Below, one piece after another: positions 1 through 7,407 of a stretch of 13,371 nucleotides of DNA. Location of the stretch: contig JACCUS010000029.1 of assembly GCA_013811715.1 (NCBI GenBank), forward strand, positions 1 through 13,371. Reading direction: 5' to 3'. The notes beneath the pieces are model-generated. The model saw nothing but the letters and a program-made list of their open reading frames with translations. It had not been told where the DNA came from and searched no databases. Made by a program: the position numbers and the translations under genes. Position 1 is the first letter of the stretch. Each line of letters begins with the position of its first letter. This DNA is from Nocardioidaceae bacterium (lineage in GTDB: Bacteria > Actinomycetota > Actinomycetes > Propionibacteriales > Nocardioidaceae).

Positions 1-836
1 CCGGCCTTGTCGAGAAGCGCCAGACCCGACATCGTGAGTACGACGACGATGGCGCGGCGGATGAACGACGCGGGCACCCGGGGGGCGATCTTCGCGCCGA
101 TGATCGTGCCCGGCACCGAGCCGATGATCAGCGGAATGGTGATCCCCCAGTCCAGCCCGTGCGCGATGATGTTCGACACCGCCGCGGCGAGCACGAGTGG
201 CACCGCCTGCACCAGGTCGGTGCCGACGAGCCGCACCGCGGAGAGGGTCGGGTACAGCATCAACAAGGCGATCATGATGACCGAACCCGATCCGACCGAG
301 GTGATACCCACCAGCAGCCCTCCGAGCATGCCGACCAACACCGTCGGGACCGGCCGGATCTTGGGGGGGCCGGCACCATCGTGGCGGCCGGAGCGCACGT
401 GGCGCAGCTGGATGTACAGCCGCAGCGCATAGGTGGACGCGGCGAGGAGGAGGGCGAAACCGATGCACAGCTTGAGGAAGTCGTCGAAGTCGCTCTCCGG
501 GGCCACCCAGGTGACCAGATGCGGGCCGAGGAACGCCAGCGGGACCGATCCGAGGATCAGCCAGCCGGCCAGGGCGAGATTCGGTGACCCCCCGCGCCAG
601 TGCACGGCGGCGCCACCGCTCTTGTAGACGGCCGCCGCGGTCAGGTCGGCCGTCACCACGGTCGCCGCGTCTCCCACCCCCAAGAAGATGAGAGCCGGCG
701 TCATCAGGGCGCCGCCGCCCATGCCGGTGATGCCGACGACGATGCCGACGAGGAAGCCGGCGATGGCCGTCTTGATCTCCAGGCCGTAGGTCGTGAACAG
801 CCCGTCCGCGAGCAGTTGCTCGGCAGCCTGCAGCAT
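1..836 (-). CDS. TauE/SafE (TSUP) family sulfite/sulfonate-type permease, partial at left edge
   Basis: A polytopic membrane protein of the TauE/SafE family, whose members move sulfite, sulfonates or other sulfur-containing anions across the inner membrane. The reading frame is open for 278 codons from an ATG at 836 to the window edge, so the C-terminus is missing. The two family half-repeats are visible: GITGMGGG near residues 35-42 after a Gly-rich helix, and the related GITSVGSGS near 177-185. A hydrophilic loop around residues 145-160 separates the two halves. The start is supported by a GGAGG ribosome site (plus-strand cctcc, 841-845) four bases upstream, inside the 15-bp gap after the cysC stop. 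That spacing implies an operon with cysC and suggests an inorganic sulfur substrate, but export of sulfite versus import of sulfate cannot be read from the sequence. Confidence 0.9.
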   Translation of the reverse strand, partial: MLQAAEQLLADGLFTTYGLEIKTAIAGFLVGIVVGITGMGGGALMTPALIFLGVGDAATVVTADLTAAAVYKSGGAAVHWRGGSPNLALAGWLILGSVPLAFLGPHLVTWVAPESDFDDFLKLCIGFALLLAASTYALRLYIQLRHVRSGRHDGAGPPKIRPVPTVLVGMLGGLLVGITSVGSGSVIMIALLMLYPTLSAVRLVGTDLVQAVPLVLAAAVSNIIAHGLDWGITIPLIIGSVPGTIIGAKIAPRVPASFIRRAIVVVLTMSGLALLDKA

Positions 837-851
837 GCGGCCTCCGTGGTG

Positions 852-2156
852 TCAGCGGTGCAGCCAGCCGTCGGCGGCCAGCGCGTCGAGTAACTCGTCG
901 AGACATTGTGCAATATCTCTATTAGTTGTGTCGATTTTGATGGCCTTGGCCGGCGTTTCATAGGGGGAGGAGATGCCGGTGAAGTCCGAGATCTGCCCCG
1001 CCCGGGCCTTGGCGTACAGACCCTTCCTGTCCCGACGCTCACACTCTTCGAGGGGCGTGGCCACGTGGACCAAGACGAAGCCGCCGCCGGCGCGCTCGAC
1101 CATCTGCCTGACCTGCGCGCGCGTCGACTCGAACGGGGCGATGGGCGAGCAGACGGCGACGCCGCCGTGTCGGGAGATCTCGGCGGCCACGAACCCGATC
1201 CGGGCGATGTTGGTCTCGCGGTCCTCGCGGCTGAACCCCAGACCCTTGGAGAGGTGGTGCCGCACGACGTCGCCGTCCAGTGACGTGACGGTGCGTTCGC
1301 CGTCTTCGAGGATGTGGTCTATCAGTGCCCTGGCCAGCGTGGACTTTCCCGACCCCGAGAGTCCGGTGAAGAAGACGACCACACCTTGACTGTCGCGCGG
1401 AGGGCGGTCTCTCGTCACGATCGCCTCGATCGCCTCGGGGCGGGGTCCTTGGGCGGCGTCGTCCAACTCGACCACGGAGTCCGCGAAGGCGGCAGCGACC
1501 GAGGCGAGCAGCCAGTGGTTGGCCGATCGCCACTCTCCGTGCGGCCCGTCCCATCCATGGTCGGCCACGGAGACGGCCACCACCTGGGTCTCAAGCCCGA
1601 CCAAGGCTGCGGCCTGCAGCGTGGCGCGCACGAGCGCGGGACCGGACACACCGTCGGGCATCCCCTCGCCGACGCAGGCCAGCAGCAGCGGCGTGCGGCC
1701 GCTCTCGTGCGCCCGGTCGGTGATCGCCGCGATGTCGGCCAGGGTCAGCGGACGAGTCACGGGTACGGCGAGAAGCGTCCCGGCGTCGTACCGCTCATGC
1801 AGGTCGGCAGGAGACCTGTGGAGGTGGCGAAACGGGCCGAACTCACCTCGGCCAAGCTGCTCGACCGGGCCCGCGAGCCCGACCCAGCCATCGCCGCTGT
1901 CGTAGCTGCCCGTGACGGCGACTCGTGCCAGCGGCGACCCCTCGGGGTCGACCAGGTCGAGGCTGCCGACGCCGATGGCCACCTCCGCCGCCTGCGCGCT
2001 GACCACCAGGCTGATCGGGTCGGCATCGCTGGCCGGGTCGGGTCCGACGAACCCCTTCAGCGGCGGACTGAAGGAATCATTGACCAGCAGGTCGAGGTCG
2101 TCGAGCTCGCGCTGGGACGGCAGCCACTGCGGAATCGACACATTGCGTTCAGCCAC
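852..2156 (-). CDS. cysC: Adenylylsulfate (APS) kinase with degenerate ATP-sulfurylase-like N-terminal domain
   Basis: Cytosolic enzyme that phosphorylates APS to PAPS in sulfate assimilation or sulfate donation. The 434-residue product is about twice the length of a stand-alone CysC. The C-terminal kinase domain (about 258-434) is complete: P-loop GLSGSGKS at 265-272, DGD at 294-296, the region ending in GLGFSREDRETNIAR, the PIAPFESTR segment, and a lid containing KGLYAKARAGQISDFTG. Residues 1-250 resemble the N-terminal part of ATP sulfurylase (QRELDDLDLLVNDSFSPPL, then FGPFRHLHRSPADL and PVTRPLTLADI), but I see no QxRNPxHxxH nucleotide-binding motif. This half is therefore probably not an active sulfurylase. 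The start is a GTG at 2156 with only a weak ribosome site; an in-frame GTG five codons in is an alternative. The gene is divergent from the asparaginase and lies 15 bp upstream of the TauE/SafE gene. Confidence 0.93.
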   Translation of the reverse strand: MAERNVSIPQWLPSQRELDDLDLLVNDSFSPPLKGFVGPDPASDADPISLVVSAQAAEVAIGVGSLDLVDPEGSPLARVAVTGSYDSGDGWVGLAGPVEQLGRGEFGPFRHLHRSPADLHERYDAGTLLAVPVTRPLTLADIAAITDRAHESGRTPLLLACVGEGMPDGVSGPALVRATLQAAALVGLETQVVAVSVADHGWDGPHGEWRSANHWLLASVAAAFADSVVELDDAAQGPRPEAIEAIVTRDRPPRDSQGVVVFFTGLSGSGKSTLARALIDHILEDGERTVTSLDGDVVRHHLSKGLGFSREDRETNIARIGFVAAEISRHGGVAVCSPIAPFESTRAQVRQMVERAGGGFVLVHVATPLEECERRDRKGLYAKARAGQISDFTGISSPYETPAKAIKIDTTNRDIAQCLDELLDALAADGWLHR

Positions 2157-2232
2157 GCCTGCGATTGTGTCACGAGACGATCCACGACCGACCCGACAAG
2201 GTTTGCCCGGGCGCGGGGTAGGGTCGCGACCC
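2157..2232. promoter_or_regulatory. Divergent intergenic region between cysC and asparaginase
   Basis: This 76-bp gap separates two head-to-head GTG starts, so it must hold the promoters for both the sulfur unit and the asparaginase. I could not recognise convincing -10/-35 hexamers or an operator palindrome in it. A weak G-rich stretch (around 2215-2223) is the only possible ribosome site for the asparaginase. The call rests on gene layout alone. Confidence 0.4.
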
Positions 2233-3195
2233 GTGAAGAGTGTTGAGGTTCTGCTCGACGTCGTACGGTCCGGTTTTGTCGAGGGGCGCCACCGTGGCTC
2301 CGTGGTGGCGCTGCGGGCCGACGGCAGCGTCGACTGGATGATCGGTGACGGACATGGCCAGATCTACCCGCGTTCGTGCAACAAGCCGATCCAGGCGGTG
2401 GGCATGTTGAGATGCGGGCTCGATCTGCGCGGTGAGCTGCTGGCGCTGACCGGGGCGAGCCATTCCGGTGAGGCGTTTCACATCGACGGCGTACGGCGGA
2501 TCCTGGCGGGCGCAGGCGTGGACGAGTCGGCGCTGCAGACGCCTGCCGACTACCCGCTCGACCAGGAGGCGCGGGCCGCCCAGGTCCGCGCGGGACTCGA
2601 CAAGACCCCCATCGCGATGAACTGCTCGGGCAAGCATGCGGCGATGCTGGCGACATGTGTGGCCAACGGCTGGCCGCTCGACAGCTACCCCGAACCCCAG
2701 CATCCGTTGCAGCGCGCCCTGGCCGAGACGTTTGCCGAGTTGACCGGTGAGCCCATCGGGTCGGTCGGCGTCGACGGGTGCGGCGCTCCACTCTTCTCGG
2801 CGTCACTGACCGGGCTGGCTCGGGCCTTTCGCGCGCTTGTCATCGCTGCGCCGGGAAGCCATGAGCGGCGCGTGACGGAGGCGTTCGCCGGCCATCCCGA
2901 GTTCGCCTCGGGCTCCCGACGAGACGAGGCCGCGCTGTTGAAGGCCATTCCTGGCGCGATCGGCAAGGCTGGGGCAGAGGCGTGTTACGCGGTCGCGCTG
3001 CCGGACGGGCGCGCGGTCGCGTTGAAGGTCGACGACGGGCATCCTCGGTCCCGGCCGGCCGTGATGGCGGCCGCGCTGCACCGTCTCGGCGTCGACCGCG
3101 AAGATGGGGTCGACGGCGCCGCTGTGACAGCGACCGGTCGCGCGCCCGTCTACGGTGGCGGTGCCGAGGTCGGAGAACTCCGCCCCGCCTTCTGA
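2233..3195 (+). CDS. L-asparaginase, class 3 (Asparaginase_II/AnsA-like family)
   Basis: Predicted hydrolase converting L-asparagine to L-aspartate and ammonia; no signal peptide, so cytosolic. From the GTG at 2233 the product is 320 residues, in the usual size range of the family. Family signatures in order: VRSGFVEGRHRGSVV (11-25), YPRSCNKPIQA (45-55), GASHSGE (74-80), MNCSGKHAAML (129-139) and GVDGCGAP (179-186). Residues equivalent to those described for Rhizobium etli ReAV are present: a Ser48-Lys51 pair, Ser78 with Lys265, and the metal-site set Cys131, Lys134 and Cys183. This makes an active class 3 enzyme likely. The frame is open further upstream to 1912, but that part lies antisense inside cysC and has no family similarity; homology begins at the GTG. 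The gene ends convergently with the ABC operon. Confidence 0.9.
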   Translation: MKSVEVLLDVVRSGFVEGRHRGSVVALRADGSVDWMIGDGHGQIYPRSCNKPIQAVGMLRCGLDLRGELLALTGASHSGEAFHIDGVRRILAGAGVDESALQTPADYPLDQEARAAQVRAGLDKTPIAMNCSGKHAAMLATCVANGWPLDSYPEPQHPLQRALAETFAELTGEPIGSVGVDGCGAPLFSASLTGLARAFRALVIAAPGSHERRVTEAFAGHPEFASGSRRDEAALLKAIPGAIGKAGAEACYAVALPDGRAVALKVDDGHPRSRPAVMAAALHRLGVDREDGVDGAAVTATGRAPVYGGGAEVGELRPAF

Positions 3196-3318
3196 TCCAG
3201 GAGCCGCTGACCCCGATTCGGTCGCCGTGCTGCCTCATTCGTCTGCGGGTTGGCGGGTGTTCTGTGGCGGGTGGGCGTAGACGCATCCCCAAGAGCCCAG
3301 GAGGGAAGGTCCGCCGTA

Positions 3319-3445
3319 GTCAGGGGTGGCGCGGCTGCGACTCCTCGGGGGTGGTGCGTTTGTGACCTCTCGCGGGTGCATCTGTGACCTCTCGCGGGTG
3401 CGTTTGCGACTCCTCGGCGGGAGGGAGGGTCAGGAGTGGCGCGGC
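3319..3445. repeat. 17-bp imperfect direct repeat flanking a 22-bp repeat cluster
   Basis: The sequence GTCAGGGGTGGCGCGGC at 3319-3335 recurs as GTCAGGAGTGGCGCGGC at 3429-3445, 16 of 17 bases identical. The right copy covers the stop codon and last codons of the ABC ATPase gene; the left copy lies in the intergenic gap. This looks like a small local duplication of the gene's 3' end, with the 22-bp repeats between or partly overlapping the copies. Confidence 0.6.
3330..3421. repeat. Tandem array of about four 22-bp repeats in a convergent intergenic gap
   Basis: Four adjacent units follow the pattern TGCGTTTGYGACYYCTCGCGGG: 3330-3351 (divergent at its start), 3355-3376, 3377-3398 and 3399-3421 (23 bp). 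Units two and three differ at only two positions; units one and four share a GCGACTCCTCGG variant, so the array looks like nested variants. There are no unique spacers, so it is not CRISPR. The array sits between the ends of the asparaginase (plus) and ABC ATPase (minus) genes. No clear terminator hairpin was found in 3196-3429, so the array may replace one or be a dispersed intergenic element of this genome. Confidence 0.75.
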
Positions 3446-4551
3446 ACGGTCTGGTGGCCGACCAGCAACGTTGGTGAGTGGTCGGTGGTCATGCCGACCT
3501 TGACTCCGGTCCCGATCGGCAGCGTGACGGTGTGTGGCTGCAGAGATCGCACCGTGCGGCCTGACGGCAGCTGCGTCGTGTACAGGATGAACGCGCCCTG
3601 GAACTCCGCGCGCGTGATGAACCCGGGACCGGACGCGTCGGGTGTCAGAACCACGTCGTGCGGCCGCACCATCACCTCGACCTCGTCACCGGCTGCCACA
3701 TCGGCGGCTGGGCTCAACGGACCGACCTCGCAGACCAGCCCCTGACGGCTCCGGCGCGCAGGCAGGAAATCCGCCTCGCCCATGAACGTCGCGACGAACC
3801 GGTTGACCGGCGTGTGGAAGACCCTGTCGGGTGAGTCCAGCTGCTCGGTTCCGCCGTCCCGCATGACCAGCACCCGGTCACCGACGGCCAGCGCCTCCTC
3901 CTGGTCGTGGGTGACCAGGATGGCAGTCGTGCCCGTCTCGCGTAGCACGCCCATCGTGTCGGCACGCACCTGGGAGCGAAGCTTGCGGTCAAGGTTCGAG
4001 AAGGGCTCGTCGAGCAGTACGACGGCGGGCTCGGGGGCGAGCGCTCGCGCCAGCGCGACGCGCTGCTGCTCTCCGCCGGACAGCTCATGCGGATAGCGCG
4101 TCGACAGTCGCTCGAGCCCGACCATCTCCAGCACGGTGTTGACGCGCTCTCGCCGCCTACGTGCCCGCCACTTGTCCAGCCCGAAGGCGACGTTGGCGGC
4201 CACGCTGAGATGCGGGAAGAGCGCGTGGTCTTGGAACACCAGACCGACACGCCGGCGCTCGGCCGGCAGCCAGTCGCGGTCGCTGGCGACCGACTCGTCG
4301 CCGATGCGGATCGCACCGCTGTCAGGCCGCTCCAGCCCTGCGACCAGCCGAAGTGTGGTGGACTTGCCACAGCCCGAGGGCCCAACCAGGGCAAGGATCT
4401 CACCGGCACGGACAGTCAGGTCGAAGTCGTGCACGGCGGTCACGCGACCGTAGCTCTTGCTCACCCCGTCGAGACGGAGGACGGCAGCATCGGGTCGAGG
4501 TGATCGGTGATCGACCACCATGGCGTCGGTCAGTTCTCTTGTGCTGGCCAT
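3430..4551 (-). CDS. Ferric-iron ABC transporter ATP-binding protein (FbpC-like)
   Basis: Cytoplasmic ATPase that powers the importer encoded just upstream. From the ATG at 4551 the product is 373 residues, typical for the FbpC/PotA group: nucleotide-binding domain (about 23-250) followed by a C-terminal TOBE-like region. Visible motifs: Walker A GPSGCGKS at 57-64, Q-loop Gln107, signature LSGGEQQR at 157-164, Walker B VVLLDEP at 177-183 and the switch His215 in THD. The frame is open to an ATG at 4602, but that start would overlap the permease gene by 50 bp. The ATG at 4551 lies one base after the permease stop (TGACATG), which fits translational coupling and a normal N-terminus. The iron assignment comes from the binding protein and the upstream iron box, not from the ATPase itself. 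Confidence 0.92.
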   Translation of the reverse strand: MASTRELTDAMVVDHRSPRPDAAVLRLDGVSKSYGRVTAVHDFDLTVRAGEILALVGPSGCGKSTTLRLVAGLERPDSGAIRIGDESVASDRDWLPAERRRVGLVFQDHALFPHLSVAANVAFGLDKWRARRRRERVNTVLEMVGLERLSTRYPHELSGGEQQRVALARALAPEPAVVLLDEPFSNLDRKLRSQVRADTMGVLRETGTTAILVTHDQEEALAVGDRVLVMRDGGTEQLDSPDRVFHTPVNRFVATFMGEADFLPARRSRQGLVCEVGPLSPAADVAAGDEVEVMVRPHDVVLTPDASGPGFITRAEFQGAFILYTTQLPSGRTVRSLQPHTVTLPIGTGVKVGMTTDHSPTLLVGHQTVPRHS

Positions 4552-4552
4552 G

Positions 4553-6283
4553 TCAGAGAAGTCCTTTTCGGATGCGGTCTTCCCGCAGCAGCTCGGGCAC
4601 ACGGACCCGACGACTGAGGACGACGACGGGAACTGTAGCCGCGGCCACTATCAGCAGTGCCGGCAGGGCAGCGTTGCGCCAGAGGTTCTCCGACGCAAGC
4701 TCATAGACGCGAACTGAGACAGTCGTGAAGCCGAACGGCCGGAGCAGCAAGACGATCGGCAACTCCTTGAGCGCGTCGATGATCACCAAGACCAGGGCCA
4801 CCACCACACCCGGGCGGGCCAACGGCAGATGGATGCGGGCGAGCACCCGGCGCGGGGAGGCGCCCAGGCTGAGCGCGGACGACGTCATGGCAGGCGACAC
4901 CTTGGCAAAGCTGGCGTCCACACTCTGGTAGGCGGGGGCCAGAAACCGGACCACGTAGGCGTAGATGATGCCGAGCACCGACCCGGTGGCCAACAGCCCC
5001 GTTCCACCGGGCACGCCGACACCTTCGAGGGCCGCGTCCAGCCCCGCGAAGGCCACCAGCACGCCGAGAGCGATCACGACACCCGGGACGGCGTACCCGA
5101 AGGTGGTCAGCTGCGCGGCGCCCCGCACCGTGCGTCCGCCGCTGAGACGCAGCCCGTTCCCGATGACCAGAGCCAGCGCGACGCAGACGAGCGCCGTGAC
5201 GCCCGCAACCGCCAGGCTGTTCACCATCGACTCCGCGAACCCAGAGTCGATGACGCGCGAGGGGTCGGCGATCGAGTCCGCGACGGCCCACCAGGCCAGC
5301 TGGGAGACGGGGAGCGCGAAGCCGGCGGCCAGCACGACAAGGCAGGCGCTGGCGGCCGCCCACCTGCGCCAGCCGGCCAGCGCCACCTTGGGGAGGCCTC
5401 GGCCGGACCCCCCATGCTGGTGGTACCGGGACCTGCCGCGCAGCGCGCGCTCGAGCATGAGCACGCCGACCGCGAAGAGCAGCACCAGGACCGACAGAGC
5501 TGTCGCCGAGTGGCGGTCGTAGCTGCCCTTCCAGACCAGGTAGACCCCCAGTGATACCGGCTGCACGTTGAAGTAGCGGACCGTCGCGAAGTCGGTGAGG
5601 GTCTCCATCATCACCAACGCCAGGCCTGCCGCCAGTGAGGGGCGGGCCAGCGGAAGCACCACGCGCAGGACCGCCCGACGGCGTCCGGCGCCGAGCGTGC
5701 GTGCGACGTCGTACGACCGGGGCGCCTGCTCGAGCAGCGCCGACCGGGCGAGCAGGTAGACATACGGGTACAGGGTCAGCGAGAGCACCACGATCGCGCC
5801 GAGCAGTGAGCGCACCTCGGGGAACCACACATCGGCCCCGAACACCGACCGCAGCCCGGTCTGCACCGGACCGGGATAGTCGAAGATCGACAAGAACACG
5901 AAGCCCAAGACGTACGCCGGCATGGCTAACGGCAAGACCAGCAGCCAGGTCAGCCACCGGCGACCGGGAAACTCGTACGCCGTCACGAGCCAGGCCAGGC
6001 CCGCCCCGACAGCGAACGTGCCGACCGCCACCCCCGTCAGTAACGCGAGAGTCGTCACCACCATCGAGCCCAGCCCAGCAGGCCACTGCACCGAGTCGGC
6101 GCGCCACAGCCCCTCCACCACGACGGCGGCCACCGGGGTCACCACCAAGGCCGCGATCGCGCACACCGCCACCGACCAGCCGCGCCGTTTCGTGGAGCGG
6201 GTCGGCGGCCGGGGCACCCCAGCCGGGGCGAGAGTTGCACGCGACCCGGGACCAGCCGACGGTGGAGCGGGGCTGAGGGTCAT
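4553..6283 (-). CDS. Ferric-iron ABC transporter permease, two fused membrane domains (FbpB-like)
   Basis: Integral membrane subunit of the importer. At 576 residues it holds two BPD_transp_1 halves of about six helices each, the arrangement usual for FbpB-type Fe(III) permeases. The cytoplasmic EAA-type coupling loops are clear in both halves: ARTLGAGRRRAVLRVVLPLA near 194-213 and SLGASPRRVLARIHLPLA near 472-489. A basic linker (about 279-308) joins the halves. The N-terminal 30 residues are Pro/Ala-rich and precede the first helix. The ATG at 6283 overlaps the stop of the binding-protein gene by four bases (ATGA), and the stop is one base from the ATPase start, so all three genes should be translated from one mRNA. 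Confidence 0.92.
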   Translation of the reverse strand: MTLSPAPPSAGPGSRATLAPAGVPRPPTRSTKRRGWSVAVCAIAALVVTPVAAVVVEGLWRADSVQWPAGLGSMVVTTLALLTGVAVGTFAVGAGLAWLVTAYEFPGRRWLTWLLVLPLAMPAYVLGFVFLSIFDYPGPVQTGLRSVFGADVWFPEVRSLLGAIVVLSLTLYPYVYLLARSALLEQAPRSYDVARTLGAGRRRAVLRVVLPLARPSLAAGLALVMMETLTDFATVRYFNVQPVSLGVYLVWKGSYDRHSATALSVLVLLFAVGVLMLERALRGRSRYHQHGGSGRGLPKVALAGWRRWAAASACLVVLAAGFALPVSQLAWWAVADSIADPSRVIDSGFAESMVNSLAVAGVTALVCVALALVIGNGLRLSGGRTVRGAAQLTTFGYAVPGVVIALGVLVAFAGLDAALEGVGVPGGTGLLATGSVLGIIYAYVVRFLAPAYQSVDASFAKVSPAMTSSALSLGASPRRVLARIHLPLARPGVVVALVLVIIDALKELPIVLLLRPFGFTTVSVRVYELASENLWRNAALPALLIVAAATVPVVVLSRRVRVPELLREDRIRKGLL

Positions 6284-7293
6284 TCGTACCCGGCTTCTGC
6301 CATCAGCTGGACGGCCTGCGCATTGAGATCTCCGTACGCCTTGGCGTTGATCGGCGCGTAGTCGAACTCGCCGAAGCCGGCGATCAGCGGCTCCGGCTGC
6401 ACCTCACGGTTCACTGGGTACTCGTGGTTGCCGTCGACGAAGCTGTTCTGGCCCTTGGTCGCCAGCCACTCGATGAGCTGCTGGGCCTGCTCGGGGTTGT
6501 CCGACTCGGCGATGACCCCGGCGCCGGAGACGTTGACGTGTACGCCATTGCCTTCCTGGTTGGCCCAGTAGGGGACCACGTTCATGTCGGGGTTGTCCTC
6601 CAACAGCCGCGCCAGGTAGTAGTGGTTGGTGATGGCGACGTCGCAGCCGCCGGCGTCCACGGTCTCCAAGATGAGTACGTCGTTGGGCATGATGTCGACG
6701 CCGTTGTCCACCCACCCCTCGACGATGTCGAGGGCGCCGTCATACCCGTGCACGTCGATCAGGCTCGCGATCAGCGACTGCGTGTAGGAGTTGGTGGAGT
6801 CGCGCATGCACAGCCGACCCTCCCACTTGGGGTCGGCGAGTCCGGCGTAGGTATCGGTCGCGTCGAACTCCGAGGGGTCGACAGCGGCGGGGTTGTACAT
6901 CACCGTGCGGGCTCGCAGACTCAACCCGTACCAGCGATCGCCCGGGTCACGGAGACCCTCGGGAACCGCTGCCGCCAAGGTGGGCGAGTTCAACGGGCTC
7001 AACAGCCCCTCCTGGGCCGCGAGCCACAGGTTCCCCGCGTCGACGGTCATGAAGACATCGGCCGGAGTGTCCTCGCCCTCCGCCTTCATCCGCTCGAGCA
7101 GCTCAGCGTCGTCGCCGTACAAGAACTCCACCGAGACGCCGGTCTCCTCCGCGTACGCCTCGAACGCCGGCTCGAGATCGTAGTGCCGACCGGAGTAGAC
7201 CCGGATGACGTCCTCGTCGTCGGAGGCGAACGCGCTGCATCCGGCGGTCAGAGCCAGCGCGACCACGGCGGCCGCCAGGCGTGATCTACGCAT
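6280..7293 (-). CDS. Ferric-iron ABC transporter substrate-binding lipoprotein (FbpA/FutA-like)
   Basis: Extracytoplasmic solute-binding protein that captures Fe(III) and delivers it to the permease. The product is 337 residues with a lipoprotein signal: basic MRRSR, a hydrophobic stretch, then LTAGC with the lipidated Cys at 19. The mature part starts with VYSGRHYDLEPAFEAY (32-47); the adjacent His37-Tyr38 and the tyrosine pair in NHYYLARL (Tyr225-Tyr226) match iron ligands known in FutA/FbpA proteins. An AGGA-type ribosome site precedes the ATG at 7293 by about five bases. It is first in the operon, with an iron box about 50 bp upstream. The ligand could be free Fe(III) or a simple chelate; specificity is inferred from the family. 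Confidence 0.93.
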   Translation of the reverse strand: MRRSRLAAAVVALALTAGCSAFASDDEDVIRVYSGRHYDLEPAFEAYAEETGVSVEFLYGDDAELLERMKAEGEDTPADVFMTVDAGNLWLAAQEGLLSPLNSPTLAAAVPEGLRDPGDRWYGLSLRARTVMYNPAAVDPSEFDATDTYAGLADPKWEGRLCMRDSTNSYTQSLIASLIDVHGYDGALDIVEGWVDNGVDIMPNDVLILETVDAGGCDVAITNHYYLARLLEDNPDMNVVPYWANQEGNGVHVNVSGAGVIAESDNPEQAQQLIEWLATKGQNSFVDGNHEYPVNREVQPEPLIAGFGEFDYAPINAKAYGDLNAQAVQLMAEAGYE

Positions 7294-7340
7294 GAACTTC
7301 CTCAGCTCTCGGCTGCTGCGTGGTCAACTTTGCTGCGATA

Positions 7341-7359
7341 TGAAGGTAGCCTAACCTAA
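7341..7359. promoter_or_regulatory. IdeR/DtxR-type iron box between divergent promoters
   Basis: Read on the minus strand the site begins TTAGGTTAGGCTA and then diverges. It matches the IdeR/DtxR consensus TTAGGTTAGGCTAACCTAA at 16 of 19 positions, with a perfect first 13 bases and an apparent one-base loss in the other arm. It is 48-66 bp upstream of the binding-protein start on one side and 49-67 bp upstream of the small lipoprotein ATG on the other. Iron-loaded repressor binding here would be expected to shut off both directions in iron-replete cells. This is inferred from the consensus; the -10/-35 elements are not clear. Confidence 0.8.
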
Positions 7360-7407
7360 CTTGTATGCCCAAGCGAAGCTTGCCCAGAGCGAAGGACGAG
7401 GTTGATC

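Noticed and set aside
1314..2246. 310-codon plus-strand open frame opposite cysC
   Set aside because: It is antisense to a well-conserved APS kinase gene, has no recognisable domain, and reflects high-GC codon structure.
3330..3421. CRISPR array
   Set aside because: The 22-bp units are directly adjacent and lack unique spacers, and no cas genes are in the window.
3196..3429. Rho-independent terminators for the converging genes
   Set aside because: I found no stable GC hairpin followed by a T-run on either strand in this gap.
4701..6164. 487-codon minus-strand open frame within the permease gene
   Set aside because: It is a frame-shifted shadow, Arg/Gly/Ala-rich without hydrophobic periodicity; the 4553-6283 frame gives a clean two-domain permease.
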